A DNA stretch of 25,000 nucleotides from Armadillidium nasatum. Lineage: Eukaryota; Arthropoda; Malacostraca; Isopoda; Armadillidiidae. How positions within the stretch are numbered: the first letter of the stretch is position 1; each line of letters starts with the position of its first letter. Shown one piece after another: positions 1-18,515 of the stretch. The notes under the pieces are model-generated. The model made no database searches, was not told the DNA's origin, and saw nothing but the letters and a program-made list of their open reading frames with translations. Location of the stretch: positions 10,001 through 35,000 of the forward strand of contig SEYY01023458.1 in NCBI GenBank assembly GCA_009176605.1, read 5' to 3'. The position numbers and the translations under genes are program-made.

Positions 1-1505
<1,505 letters not shown>

Positions 1506-2367
1506 AATAATTGAAGCTGACAGCTACTTCTTTTTATATTTTGTATTTTCATTCTCTTGTACTTCGATCCATGTATTTCATTCACAAATATAATTATTTC
1601 CTCTTACACACTGTATATTATTATCCTGAACTTCGTTCAAAAAATTTTTCTAAGTATCGAACTTAAGCATCGGCGATCCGCTATGAGTCAATTTCCTTTA
1701 CAGAAGCCAAGTTATATTACTGACATTCTATATCAAATTCTTTCTTTCCTGAAGATAATCCACAAGTCTAAAGATTGTCTTGTTATTGTTATTTTTTCTG
1801 TAGAGTATGACCACTAAAACATATGTAAAAGGGAGAAGGAGTGGGGGGAGGGAATCCAAAGTTCATGATTCCCATCTTGTATTGGCTTTGTTTTTATATT
1901 TACATTTTTTTCCAGCAAAATAAACTTGCGGAATAAAAATTATACTAGCATTTTCTAATTGAAAGTATATAAGAAAATTGCCTTCATAAAGCGTTAAAGA
2001 AACTCGATACATACATTCAAACATTAATTAAAAACTATTAAATTTTGTTATCAATTATTATTTATTTGCTAAAACAAAAAGATACTGACAATTGGAAGTT
2101 GTAAATACATTAAAGCATTAAACTTTGGTATTTATTGAAATGGCATATTATTTACATTCTCATATGGCGTGATCAATTTGAAAATTGGTACCAAAGGTAG
2201 ATAAATCAATAATAATAATAATAGGTTAATTAAAATATCTAATCGCCAATAACTCATCAAAGGACCAATCAATCATCAAATAAACGTTCATTTACTGCAA
2301 ACAAATAAGACGGAAAATATACAATCTTAAACGTTTCTCCAATTCAAAAGCAAAAGTGCAAATGCCC
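1506..2367. other. AT-rich non-coding stretch, nothing recognised
   Basis: No protein similarity was recognised on either strand. Short open frames here have no domain or splice-site support. A TTTTTTTCCAG-like stretch near 1905 is not followed by convincing coding sequence. Confidence 0.5.
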
Positions 2368-2397
2368 GCACGCACGCACTCACGCACTCACATACAC

Positions 2398-2472
<75 letters not shown>
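2368..2472. repeat. (CA)n microsatellite with degenerate leader
   Basis: Imperfect CACG/CATA repeats (2368-2409) lead into an uninterrupted CA run from about 2410 to 2472. Confidence 0.95.
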
Positions 2473-2473
<1 letters not shown>

Positions 2474-2578
2474 CTGAATAATATTAAATAAGTCCAGATT
2501 AAAACCAGGGCAACTGTAACGTAACTGACCACACCTTAACTACATTAATTGGTTAAAATTCCCTTTTAACGTGCAATG

Positions 2579-6589
<4,011 letters not shown>

Positions 6590-6882
6590 GTTTAGAACTG
6601 TTACGGTTTTTACACATTATGCCTATTGCATTTTTCCTTTTACCAAGTTTGCAACACGAATATAATAGTCTCACAATTACCTAACTGAATTCCAAACGCA
6701 AAACATATATTTTTTTGCAATGTCATGGTGGGTAGATCAGTTCAATATATCGAACGATTATATAACTAAACTTCTCCTTCAAAATAGATCAAAGCATACT
6801 CAAAATATCTCACACAGATTCTATATACACGCTTGAAATTATAAGTATATGTTTCATATATTAATAACAATATCTTTTACAG
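6590..6882 (+). other. Putative last intron of the IgSF gene
   Basis: It lies between the weak donor G|GTTTAG (6590) and a good acceptor TTTTACAG (6875-6882). The upstream exon ends in phase 1 while the transmembrane frame at 6883 needs phase 0, so this junction does not splice in frame as it stands. A cryptic acceptor at 6904 would fit phase 1 but is weak. Confidence 0.5.
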
Positions 6883-7602
6883 GTTTTTCGGGCCAAGCTG
6901 GAAGAAAATCTAACGATTCGTCCTTTGATAATTGTGCTTGTAACTACTTCTATCATTCTTCTAATAATAATAGTAGCGTTAGTGATATACATGTATAAAC
7001 GAGTATGGAGAAGAAACTCTCCTCCTTATAAGTATTTGGATTCAAATAAATCGACATCGGATTACTCCACTTACGGGTCGTCATGGCTTCCTGGAACTGA
7101 AAAGGATGGCAAGCTGATGAATGACTATACCGGAAATGCAATCTTATTACGATAAGAATATAGTTCAAAACAACAGATATTTAGAATGACAGGAAACAAA
7201 AAAGAAGAATATATGAAGTTTCCTGATTCAAGCATTTGTTCATCGATGTCATCGAGAACTACCATTTCAACTCCACCAGCTGGTCACAATGCTATTGCAG
7301 AGACAGAGGGTAGTACCCGAACAAGTGCTAGTGATAGTCTTTATTCTGCTTCAACATTTGGTAACGTAACTTACGATGCATCGGGTATACAATCTTGAGA
7401 ACTGCCACGACCACTGGAAGCCGTATACATTAGTGGTCGTCTTTACGAAGAAACTGATGAAATGCGAAGAAAGAGACATGCTAAAAATTAGCCAGATTAT
7501 AGCAATAAAAAGGAAGATGCTGAGAGTTATATGATTCCTAAGTCTTATTCACCTGATGAGTCAATAACAATGGAAGGAGACAATCAAATAACAACGTTAC
7601 AT

Positions 7603-7682
<80 letters not shown>

Positions 7683-7925
7683 ACCTACAGCTCCCCCTTA
7701 CTCAAATATAAGCGAGCAAGAACTCATTCCAGACTCTGAGGGAGCAGATAAGGTATGAAATCCAATATATTCTAGTGCAGAACTACTAGGATGGAAGGGG
7801 AGTTCTACAATGCTCCAAGTGATCCCCCTGTACCAGTAAGGATTGACAGTGTAGACAATCCACTTGCGGAGTACGATGTACCAAAATCGATACCAAAGGA
7901 AAAAATCCAGTTTTCAAATGAATAA
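6883..7925 (+). pseudogene. Transmembrane and cytoplasmic exon of the IgSF receptor, broken by four stops and a frameshift
   Basis: One reading frame from 6883 encodes a short stalk, a strong transmembrane helix (about 6925-6987, PLIIVLVTTSIILLIIIVAL) and a basic stop-transfer (YKRVWRR). A long Ser/Thr/Tyr-rich tail follows, ending at TAA 7923-7925 after a change of frame. The same frame is cut by TAA (7153-7155), TGA (7396-7398), TAG (7489-7491) and TGA (7756-7758). It shifts by one before 7791, where PSDPPVPV and AEYDVPKS follow. Coding-like sequence continues between the stops (YISGRLYEETDEM, TPTAPPYSN), so the breaks look recent. A pure (AAT)n run at 7605-7680 lies in frame as about 25 Asn. 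YDVP resembles Crk-type SH2-binding sites; this is motif inference. Sequencing error or a null allele cannot be excluded. Confidence 0.7.
7605..7680. repeat. (AAT)n microsatellite inside coding sequence (poly-Asn)
   Basis: About 25 AAT units in frame within the cytoplasmic tail of the IgSF receptor, between LHY and TPTAPPY. As a trinucleotide it changes length without shifting the frame. Confidence 0.95.
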
Positions 7926-10691
<2,766 letters not shown>

Positions 10692-10696
10692 AACAG

Positions 10697-11756
10697 ATGG
10701 GTCACCAGTAAAAACAACTGGAACGAAAGATGGTTCCAAACGAGTAGCTATTGAATCTGAAAATGTAGGACCATCTCAAAAACATGAAAGTAGTCCTGTT
10801 TCTGCTATGAAAAAGCCAACTACTGATGCGAATGCAGAGGGCGATGGAAAACCCAAATCAGACGATCCAGAAGACTCCCACTTGAGAAAGTTATATACCC
10901 AGATTAGTGAAGTTGTGGCGGCAAATCCAGATAAATTGAAGATTGTTAATGAAGGTTGATATTTTTATTTTTATTTTTCTAACAGCACTGATTTTTTTTT
11001 ATTTGAAACCCTGTTTTCGTACTAATTTTTATAATTTGATTATTTGCTTGAATATTTTTCCTATTGTATATTAGTCCAAATTAAACTTGTCATATTTAAA
11101 GTTTAGTTGTAAGTTATTTGTTTTTTTCCCTTAATATTAAAACTTTGCTTATTGTTTATCAGATGAGACAGAGGACCCATCTGCCGTGCCGATGATTTGG
11201 ATTAGCAAATGGGTGGATTATTGTAACAAATACGGTCTTGATTATCAACCGAGTGATGATTCCATCGATGTACTCTTTAATGATTTAACGAAGCTCTTGT
11301 TGATTCCTGATGGGCAGTAAGTATTTTAACAAGAAACAAATAAGTTTTATCATAATCCCTTTGTATGATTTGTCAATTTATATTATTATTATTGAATAAC
11401 ATTTCATGCCAGAGAAACAGGTTATTATTTCTTTAATATATTAAATACGTAACATTTTCCCAAAACTTATGTAACTCCATATTTTAAAAAAAAAGTTTAA
11501 AATATATTTAATTATATAGTATATAAGAACCTCTCCCAATTATTTATTAACTGAAAACATTCTTCACAGAAATATTCATTATAGTGAACGCAGCGGTCAA
11601 GAGCACTACCATCGGTTAAGTGATTTCTCTCAGTCAATTTGCAAGAGGGTAACGCTGTTAAGGTACTTCCGAAATTACATGAATGAGCATCTTCTTAAGG
11701 CCGGGGCTACCATGGCTCCAAGAGAAGTTGACGAGCTTGCCAGAATACCTTCTTTA
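10697..11756 (+). pseudogene. polo: Polo-like kinase fragment: linker and polo box 1, broken mid-exon
   Basis: Three exons splice in consistent phase: 10697-10954, 11163-11316 and 11570 to about 11756. They encode a Ser/Lys-rich linker, then the N-terminal part of a polo-box domain. Visible family motifs are MIWISKWVDYCNKYGL (includes the Trp-Val-Asp phosphopeptide-site segment), DVLFNDLTKLL, VTLLRYFRNYMNEHLLKAGA and PREVDELARIPSL, all close to animal PLK1/Polo. In the family this domain docks the mitotic kinase on phosphorylated partners. The kinase domain is absent upstream and polo box 2, with its His/Lys pincer, is absent downstream. Similarity stops after PSL at about 11756, where gag-like sequence begins in the same frame. 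The retained introns rule out a processed retrocopy. It is either a partial duplicate, a host gene broken by an element, or an assembly join. Confidence 0.85.
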
Positions 11757-12300
11757 ATAGCGGATAATTTAGCGAAGTCTAGTACTCCCTCTGTTGCTAG
11801 CGAAAAATCAGTTGCTCCACAAGAAAATCCCTCTGAAAATACTAGTTCTAACAACCCTGATAGGACTAGGCCAAGTTTAATTAAATTTATATAGGAGTGC
11901 AAAAGAGCCTCCAATTCATATAGGTAGATTTGTAGGAGATGAGGTTGACATGTTAGCTTTCTCTCGATTCTTAGCTAAATTTAAAGCCCTTATTGATAGT
12001 AAAGCTATATACTCTGATGAAGAGAAACTTATTCATTTAATAAATAATTTAGGGAATATTGCTTATGATATGATAAAGTATCTTAGTCCAGAAGGACCTA
12101 ATTATAAAGTTGCCTTAGATATTTTGAAGTCTGAGTACCTTGATAAAGAATTTATTGTTGGAAAGATTTTTCAACAGTTATATGAAATCTATGCTCCATA
12201 GAAAAATAATTTAGCAGCTTTGAAGGGTTATCTTAATGAAATGAAAGTTTTGGCCTATGACCCTTAAGTCATATTGTTTTGATTTCCCTGTACCCGAGAC
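11757..12300 (+). mobile_element. BEL/Pao-type retrotransposon gag fragment (DUF1759-like), fused to the polo exon
   Basis: From IADNLAKSSTPS onward the sequence is gag-like, not Polo. The first segment (11757-11894) is in the polo frame and ends at a stop. After a frameshift, 11909-12201 encodes PPIHIGRFVGDEVDMLAFSR, EEKLIHLINNL, YDMIKYL and NYKVALDILKSEYLDKEF, the pattern of the DUF1759 gag region of BEL/Pao LTR retrotransposons. A TAG (12199-12201) interrupts it, and similarity resumes as NNLAALKGYLNEMK. Its gag N-terminus, protease, reverse transcriptase and LTRs are not visible. The segment IADNLAKS aligns with IAENLIKS of the minus-strand gag at 14149-14797, which places the junction in mid-gag. 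Confidence 0.7.
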
Positions 12301-12330
12301 ACCAGGTTTTAAAATAATTAGTTCTATGAT

Positions 12331-12701
12331 AACACTGGTCAACACGATTTTTCTGGCAAAATGTTTTAAAACAGATTCTAACTAAATTTTGGATTATGAT
12401 TACGAATATGAACTCAGTTTTTGTCTATCACATCAGGATTTCAAGATATGTCATTTTTCAGTTTTTGATGAAAATATATATGGAATATATATGGATATAT
12501 ATATGATGAAAATATACCCTATAAATATGGAAGGTTTCACGATAAAAACACGTGATATTTAGTACATTTTTTATATTCTTAATCAAGTAAAAACAAAGAT
12601 TACAAAGTTCATGTACAGCAAATCAGATATATTGACAGAATTAAAATAGAAAATAGAAAAATACAAATATATATAGTGCACAGATCAATGGCAAATGGCA
12701 G
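12331..12701. other. AT-rich spacer, no gene recognised
   Basis: No coding similarity was recognised. It lies downstream of both flanking convergent fragments, the plus-strand gag and the minus-strand unknown-family gene, so it may hold their 3' sequences. A small cluster of GATATATATGGA-like repeats lies at 12470-12510. Confidence 0.4.
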
Positions 12702-13949
12702 TTATCTGAACTTTCTTTTCTTGGCTGATCTCTGATGTACAGCTTCTGGGTTGTCTCTCATCAAGCTCCAGCAATAATCCGCCATCATATGCGAGTCCCA
12801 GCGGCCTTGATAACGCTCTTCCATTGTTTTAATGTCCTGATGAAAACGCTCCCCTTGTTCATCGCTCACATCCCCAAGGTTCTCCGGAAAATTGTCCAAA
12901 TGGCTGTGTAAATAATGAATCTTGATACTCATTCTACATCCAAGTTCTCGCAGGCTCATTAGTAGCTCTTTCATAATCTCTTCATAGTTGTCTGTTCTTA
13001 TTCCCTAGAAAACTTTGCACCACATTACAAAATGCATTCCAAGCTCTTTTTTCTGTCTCATTCATTGATGTGATAAAATTTGCATCTCTCATAAGTCTTC
13101 TTATTTGAGGTCCATCAAATATTCCAGCTTTTTCCTTCTCTTCACTAAGACCAGGAAAAGTTGAACATATATAGCTGAAGCATTCCCCACTGTGATCAAG
13201 AGCTCTGACGAACTGCTTCATCAATCCAAGTTTTAAGTGCAAGGGAGGAAAGACAATGTTCTTCCTATCGACTAGAGGATCATTGATGACATTCTTATCG
13301 CCAGATGCCAAACTCTGTCGCTGAGGCCATTCTTTTTTTCACCCAATGCTCTGCTGTAGCTCTACTGTCCCAGTAACACAGAAAACAGGGGTATTTTGTG
13401 TACCTTCCTTGCTGACCCAAAAGAAAGTTAACAATTTTCAAATCGACACAAATTAACCACCCATGAACATGATATTGCAACCTCTCAAGAACAATCTTGA
13501 TATTGTTATATATATTACTCTTTAAGTTTTACAGAATTACCTATTGGTACAGAGGTATACTTATTTCCATTTTGTAACAGAACACATTTTAAACTTCTTT
13601 AGGAATTATCAATAAAAAGCCTCCAATCCCTTGAATCCTATGCTGGAAGTCCCATAAAGAGAAGTAGCCCTTCTACATCAGTACAATAGACAAGTTGGCC
13701 ATCTGAATGGAAGTACTTACGCAATTCTGCTTCCCTGTTACGATAAAATGAGACGCTTGTGCCGGGTTTCAACATTCGATTCTCTTGTAGTCTTGAAGCC
13801 AACAGTTCAGCAGACTCTTTTGGTAGATAAAGATCTCTAACCAAATCATTCAAAGCCGACTGAGTAAACAGAATTGGTTTGTTCCAATGTTTCTTGATAT
13901 GCAAGATAGCGATGGTTGCATACAAAAACAAATAACGGCAAGCAATCAC
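12702..13949 (-). pseudogene. Broken gene of a multicopy animal protein family of unknown function, probably element-borne
   Basis: Read on the minus strand, four blocks form one protein. Block 1 (13949-13638) has SALNDLVRDLYLPKESAELL, SFYRNREAEL and DGQLVYCTDVEGLL. A segment at 13637-13515 has DWRLFIDNS and NGNKYTSVPIGNS. Block 2 (13495-13325) has HVHGWLICVDLKIVNFLLG and YPCFLCYWDSRA. Block 3 (13325-12702) has FPPLHLKLGLMKQFVRALD, KIHYLHSHLDNFPENLG, DEQGERFHQDI and MMADYCW. I recognise this as a repetitive protein seen in many arthropods and cnidarians and usually annotated as uncharacterised; its function is unknown to me. The copy is dead: stops near 13653, 13605 and 13515, a frameshift around 13500, one in an A7 run at about 13335, and one at about 12995. 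Its repetitiveness and TE neighbours suggest a transposon-associated gene, but I see no terminal repeats. Confidence 0.65.
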
Positions 13950-14148
13950 TGATTGTCGTTGATTAAAAATAACTACATGCCACAGCTAAAGTAAAGAATG
14001 CGCGGTGTCTTCACAAAACTCGCAAGCCTAGATAAAGGAAGGCGTCCTTAATAGCGTCCTCTGACGTTACGCATCAAAATAAGCGGGAACGAAAAATTGG
14101 TTCTGATTCCACAGTCTAAATTAATATAGTTAAGCGCGGAGAGCCCTG
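13950..14148. other. Spacer between two minus-strand element fragments
   Basis: No coding similarity. It is less AT-rich than its surroundings (for example GCGCGG near 14010 and 14135) and probably holds an element end. No terminal repeat could be matched by eye. Confidence 0.35.
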
Positions 14149-14797
14149 CTAGATACAAACTAAATCAAGCACATCAGAACAAGCATCATGAAGAGAACTC
14201 AAATTTATATGAGGTTCTGCAATTTTAGTGCTAGTATTACAGCTGTGATCAAATCTAGTATCTAAAGGCATTAATACAGGTACTTTATCAACATTATAAT
14301 CAAATTTACAGTTCAAGCTACTATCAATATCACTCCTCAATTTCACTTATCAAAATAGAAGTTTCTTCGATATTTAGCAACAAATCTAAATTAAGAGTAG
14401 GCCTAACACTGTTATTAGAAGTCGCACATTCAGGGAGATTGATAATATGTGGGACAGACACTTCGCTATTAGGGGAGAGGGTGCCAGATTTAGATTAAAT
14501 TCTCCGCAATAATGGCAATTTTTTCTTCAATATCAATTACAAAATCTAAAGCATTATCACGCTCACTTTCATAAAAATTATCTAAAGATTCAAATTTTAT
14601 TATGTTAGATAGAATAGCTTTATTTACCTTTTCATATAATCTAATGCAATTTTTAATTTCTTCTAATTTCTCTAAAATAAATGAATAACAGGTACTAGTT
14701 TTAATTTTAGTAAAAATAACCTCAATATACGTTTCATGTCTTCTCTTTCAATAACAAGAAGGCGATTCAACGCTCGGCATTCATCAAACTCCGCCAT
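14149..14797 (-). mobile_element. BEL/Pao-type gag N-terminal half, decayed
   Basis: The minus strand from ATG at 14797 reads MAEFDECRALNRLL. After a frameshift near 14740 it continues with FILEKLEEIKNCIRLYEKV, DNFYESERDNALDFV and EEKIAIIAENLI. Further frames run to 14149. This charged, probably coiled-coil N-terminal gag region resembles BEL/Pao gag. IAENLIKSG and the Ser/Pro/Asn-rich segment after it match the start of the plus-strand gag fragment at 11757, so both come from related elements. Several stops (for example near 14494) kill the frame. Pol and LTRs were not found. Confidence 0.6.
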
Positions 14798-14800
14798 ATC

Positions 14801-14896
14801 AAAATTAATAAGCAATTTAATTTTTTAAACAGTAAAATTTCAAAGTTAATAAGCAATTTAATTTGTTAAACAGTAAAATTTCAAAGTTAATAAGCC
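14801..14896. repeat. 41-bp tandem duplication
   Basis: A 41-bp unit, beginning AAARTTAATAAGC and ending CAGTAAAATTTC, occurs twice in tandem with part of a third copy. It lies directly upstream of the minus-strand gag ATG, so it is probably in the element's leader. Confidence 0.8.
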
Positions 14897-15059
14897 TTTA
14901 TCCAAGCCAAAGTAAATCCCAAGTAATCAAGGAAACCAAATTAAGCAAAAGGTTAGTAAAATTACAATTTTAAATAGGCTAATCCAATAGAGTTCGGGTC
15001 TATCTTAGCATTTAGATAATCACAAGTAAGTAGTTTTCGTTTATTAATTCTTGGAAAGC
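14897..15059. other. Leader-like non-coding sequence between gag and the non-LTR element
   Basis: AT-rich, no protein recognised. From its position it could be 5' leader or LTR sequence of the minus-strand BEL/Pao-like fragment; no LTR boundary is identifiable from one copy. Confidence 0.35.
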
Positions 15060-15885
15060 TGTTGGGATTTCTGTGGCGCTGAAACCCAAATTACCAAATT
15101 AATTTCTGCCATTCTCTTTGCTCTTCTTAATTGACTGGTTAAATTCATTCCTAATTCTCTTATAATGTTCCAAATTTACCTTTGAATATTTTAAAACATC
15201 TACGCTTTTCACTGATTTTCTCTTTTATCTCTCTACTCCACCAATTAGGTTTTCTATTTGCCACCCTAATGGGTTTATCTTTAAAACACACAGACTGAAT
15301 GGTAGCCAATATTTGCTTGAAGTATTCCCACATGATGAAACAATTTTGACCGTTAAACTCCTTATCCCAGTCAATTTCATTGAGCATTGCTCGGAATTTG
15401 CTAAAATCTCCGTTTCTGAAATCTAATATCTTTTCCCTATTGACTTGCAATATGGGCCCAGACCTCACATTCCAGTTAAATCTAATAATATAATGATTAA
15501 TAGCTCCTAAAGTCTCTCTGACTTCGACATCATTAACCATATTTTCATCATTTGTTAATATTAAATCTAACAATGCTGCATGCCTTGTCGGTTCTTGGAC
15601 CACCTGACTCAAAAAGTTGAATAGAATATAATTTACAAAGACTGAACTTCTTTTAACTATACAACTAAAAGTATCCCACTCAATGTCTGGAAAATTAAAA
15701 TCTCCCATAATGACTATCCCTTTTACATTATTTTGACACGCTGCCTTGATTTCCTTCACCATTTCTTCATCTAATACTTGATTCTGATCAGGAGCTCTAT
15801 AAAATGTCCCTATCCAGTATGATTTATTATATGTAAGAATTTCTACCCACGGAGATTCCACATCCTGATTTGTTTTAATGTCCGC
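15060..15885 (-). mobile_element. CR1/L2-like non-LTR element: main part of the ORF2 endonuclease domain
   Basis: The minus strand from 15885 encodes most of an exonuclease-endonuclease-phosphatase (APE-type) domain: VESPWVEI, GTFYRAP, MGDFNFPDIEWDT, HAALLDLILTN and GAINHYIIRF. The last motif is normally SDH, so the catalytic Asp is changed to Asn here. A linker follows (NWWSREIKEKISEKRR), then after a frameshift near 15170 HYKRIRNEFNQSIKKSKENG. In active elements this enzyme nicks the target DNA. The reverse transcriptase that should follow is missing, because the sequence changes at about 15060-15090. A 443-bp insert separates this part from the first codons of the domain at 16329-16589. 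Confidence 0.82.
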
Positions 15886-16328
15886 TGATTCATAAAACTA
15901 CCTTATTCTAAATGATTCAAAAATATACCTTACCTCTATCGAAACGATGATTGCTTGATGAATCTATAAATGACAAGATTAACTTTCAGAAAGAAAAAAG
16001 ATAGGAAAATGTCAAAGTAAAGATTATAATACAATGAAAGTTAATTGTCTTTTTCTTTCCTAGTTGCTTTTTCTTTCAAGCTTCATTTATCTATTTCTAT
16101 TCTTATGAGTCCTATATTCTACTATGGTACATCTGTATACTAAAATTATTTATACACTATTAAGTCCTTTATTTGTCATCTATTTAAAAACTAAAATCAG
16201 GATTTATCTGGAACCTAAAAGAAAATATAAATTAAATAAAAATTCACTATAGAGGAACCATACATACATATCAGCATGGCCCCCACGTCACAGAATGAGT
16301 TTCCCATATACCTACCTGAAAAGAAATC
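15886..16328. other. 443-bp insert splitting the endonuclease domain
   Basis: On the minus strand the endonuclease reads IESVLIADD up to 16329 and resumes as ADIKTNQDVESPWVEI at 15885. A near-identical GCGGAY sits at both edges, which could be a short target-site duplication. The insert is AT-rich with no coding similarity and no obvious terminal inverted repeats. An unknown non-autonomous insertion is the simplest reading. An intron is less likely. Confidence 0.45.
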
Positions 16329-16589
16329 ATCCGCTATTAACACTGATTCAATATTGCTTTTAACTTAGAGTTCTACACCTCCACCACTCCTTCCTCTACG
16401 TTGGTATAGGTGAAATGAGTATCCGTCTATTTCATATTCCTGTAGGGAGTGTCCGTAAAATGCCACATTAACAAATACTTTAGTAATGCAAATAATGTCG
16501 AGATTCTCCTTTGTAATATAACTAGTCAACTCATCTTTTTTGTTTCTAAGGCTCTAAGCATTTGTGTAAAAACATTTCATACTAAACAT
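16329..16589 (-). mobile_element. Start of ORF2 endonuclease of the same non-LTR element
   Basis: The minus strand from ATG at 16589 (or 16580) reads MKCFYTNA*SLRNKKDELT, then DIICITKVF, YEIDGYSFHLYQRRG and RSGGGVEL. This is the N-terminal strand-helix region of APE-type endonucleases, normally NAQSLRNK. The Gln codon is TAG here (16554-16556) and another TAA follows GGGVEL. It lies directly downstream of the ORF1 hydrolase. Confidence 0.7.
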
Positions 16590-17352
16590 GTCCTTATATG
16601 TATCCTTTCCATCTTGATTTCTAGTAATGTCTCCATTTTTATTAATAGGCCCATATTGTAAAGCACCTCTATTTTTATTAATACCACCATCAATCCCACC
16701 ATCAGAATTAAAATCATTATCTCCACAACTAGCTGTGCGAATATTATGCCCTTCACCCCTATCCTTACCTAGTTTCCCAGCAGACGTCTCTCCAGTCTGT
16801 AACTTAGAAACTGCACACCCTCTCGACTAAGGTGAACTCCATCTCTTGCAAACAGATTCTTGTCCTGAAATTCTTCCCAGTGATCCAAAAATCCAATATT
16901 CTCTGATAAACATAAATTCCTAACCCTTTCATTTACACCAAAGGCCCTACTTTCCCATTCTAGTCCTGCTCCCAACCTAAGTAATATACCTAACACTATG
17001 CATTTCCTACCACTTACTTTCAGTCTTTCCCTCAAATTCTTTTAGCTTGCTATCAGTTCCTTTGACCTTCTATAACCTATATCATTTGTTGCAACATGGA
17101 CAATCACTCTTGCATTTACATTCGTATCTGTAATCTCCCTATCTATTTTGTCCACAATATCGTTAACTCGTGCACAGGTCTAGTGTCCCTTAAGATCCTA
17201 ATTTTCTTACTCCTATTCTCTAGAACACACCATCTATCTGAAGTATTATCTGCCCCTATAGCCCTCCCCCTCTCAAATTCCTGCCTAGGTGAGTCACTAG
17301 GTCTACTTACCCCCATTACCCTACCATTAGGTAAAGAAAAGTAGTTCTGCAA
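16590..17352 (-). mobile_element. ORF1 of the non-LTR element: SGNH (GDSL-type) hydrolase domain, decayed
   Basis: Minus-strand frames together encode KKIRIL, then DIVDKIDREITD, HVATNDIGYRRSKELI, VSGRKCIVLGIL, AFGVNERVRNL, GFLDHWEEF and FARDGVHLSREGVQFLS (down to 16769). ATND corresponds to SGNH block III (usually GTND), and DGVH carries the block V catalytic Asp and His. Block I (GDS) is degenerate. Such esterase domains are known from ORF1 of CR1/L2-clade elements. ORF1 ends at a stop near 16769, followed by a short linker to ORF2. A frameshift near 17175 and a TAA near 17050 show it is dead. The function of the esterase in retrotransposition is not well established. Confidence 0.72.
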
Positions 17353-18164
<812 letters not shown>

Positions 18165-18312
18165 TAAAGTAAAACTTAAATAAACATTTAAGTTTAGATT
18201 ACATTATCTTTTAGTTGCACTTATATTAAATTAATTATAAATTCTTTAATTAAAAGAAAACAAAATTATAGAAAGTTCAAGCACTATGCGAAAACATACA
18301 TAAGAAATTAGC

Positions 18313-18343
18313 CTTTTTACTTTTAATTTTAAAAAGTAAAAAG
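18313..18343. repeat. 12-bp perfect inverted repeat
   Basis: CTTTTTACTTTT (18313-18324) and AAAAGTAAAAAG (18332-18343) flank a 7-base loop. It lies immediately upstream of the tRNA-Gly-like A-box sequence at 18344. Confidence 0.6.
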
Positions 18344-18515
18344 TGGTTCAGCGGTAAAGTGAAAGAAAAGCCAGCTGTTATAACTAATAATCTCCGGCAT
18401 CCGCGATAGGCCTGGCCCAGTCAGCGGTATCTGCCGTGGGCCCAAGAAACCCAAGGATCTTCCTCGGAAGATCCTACTGACAGGACGAAAGTCCTACCTG
18501 GGGTGGGGTATGGGG

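Noticed and set aside
7753..7776. Very short intron explaining the last stop in the IgSF tail (GTATGA ... TTCTAG)
   Set aside because: The donor and acceptor look plausible but an intron of about 24 bases is too short for animal splicing, and the skipped codons look coding.
15940..16080. Imperfect inverted repeat around GAAAGAAAAAAGATAGG and TCTTTTTCTTTCC
   Set aside because: Low-complexity purine/pyrimidine runs; pairing is imperfect and expected by composition.
18420..18500. Possible hammerhead ribozyme (GGACGAAA and CTGA present)
   Set aside because: The core CTGANGA followed by a stem and GAAA is not in the required order; GAAA is simply the loop of a short hairpin.
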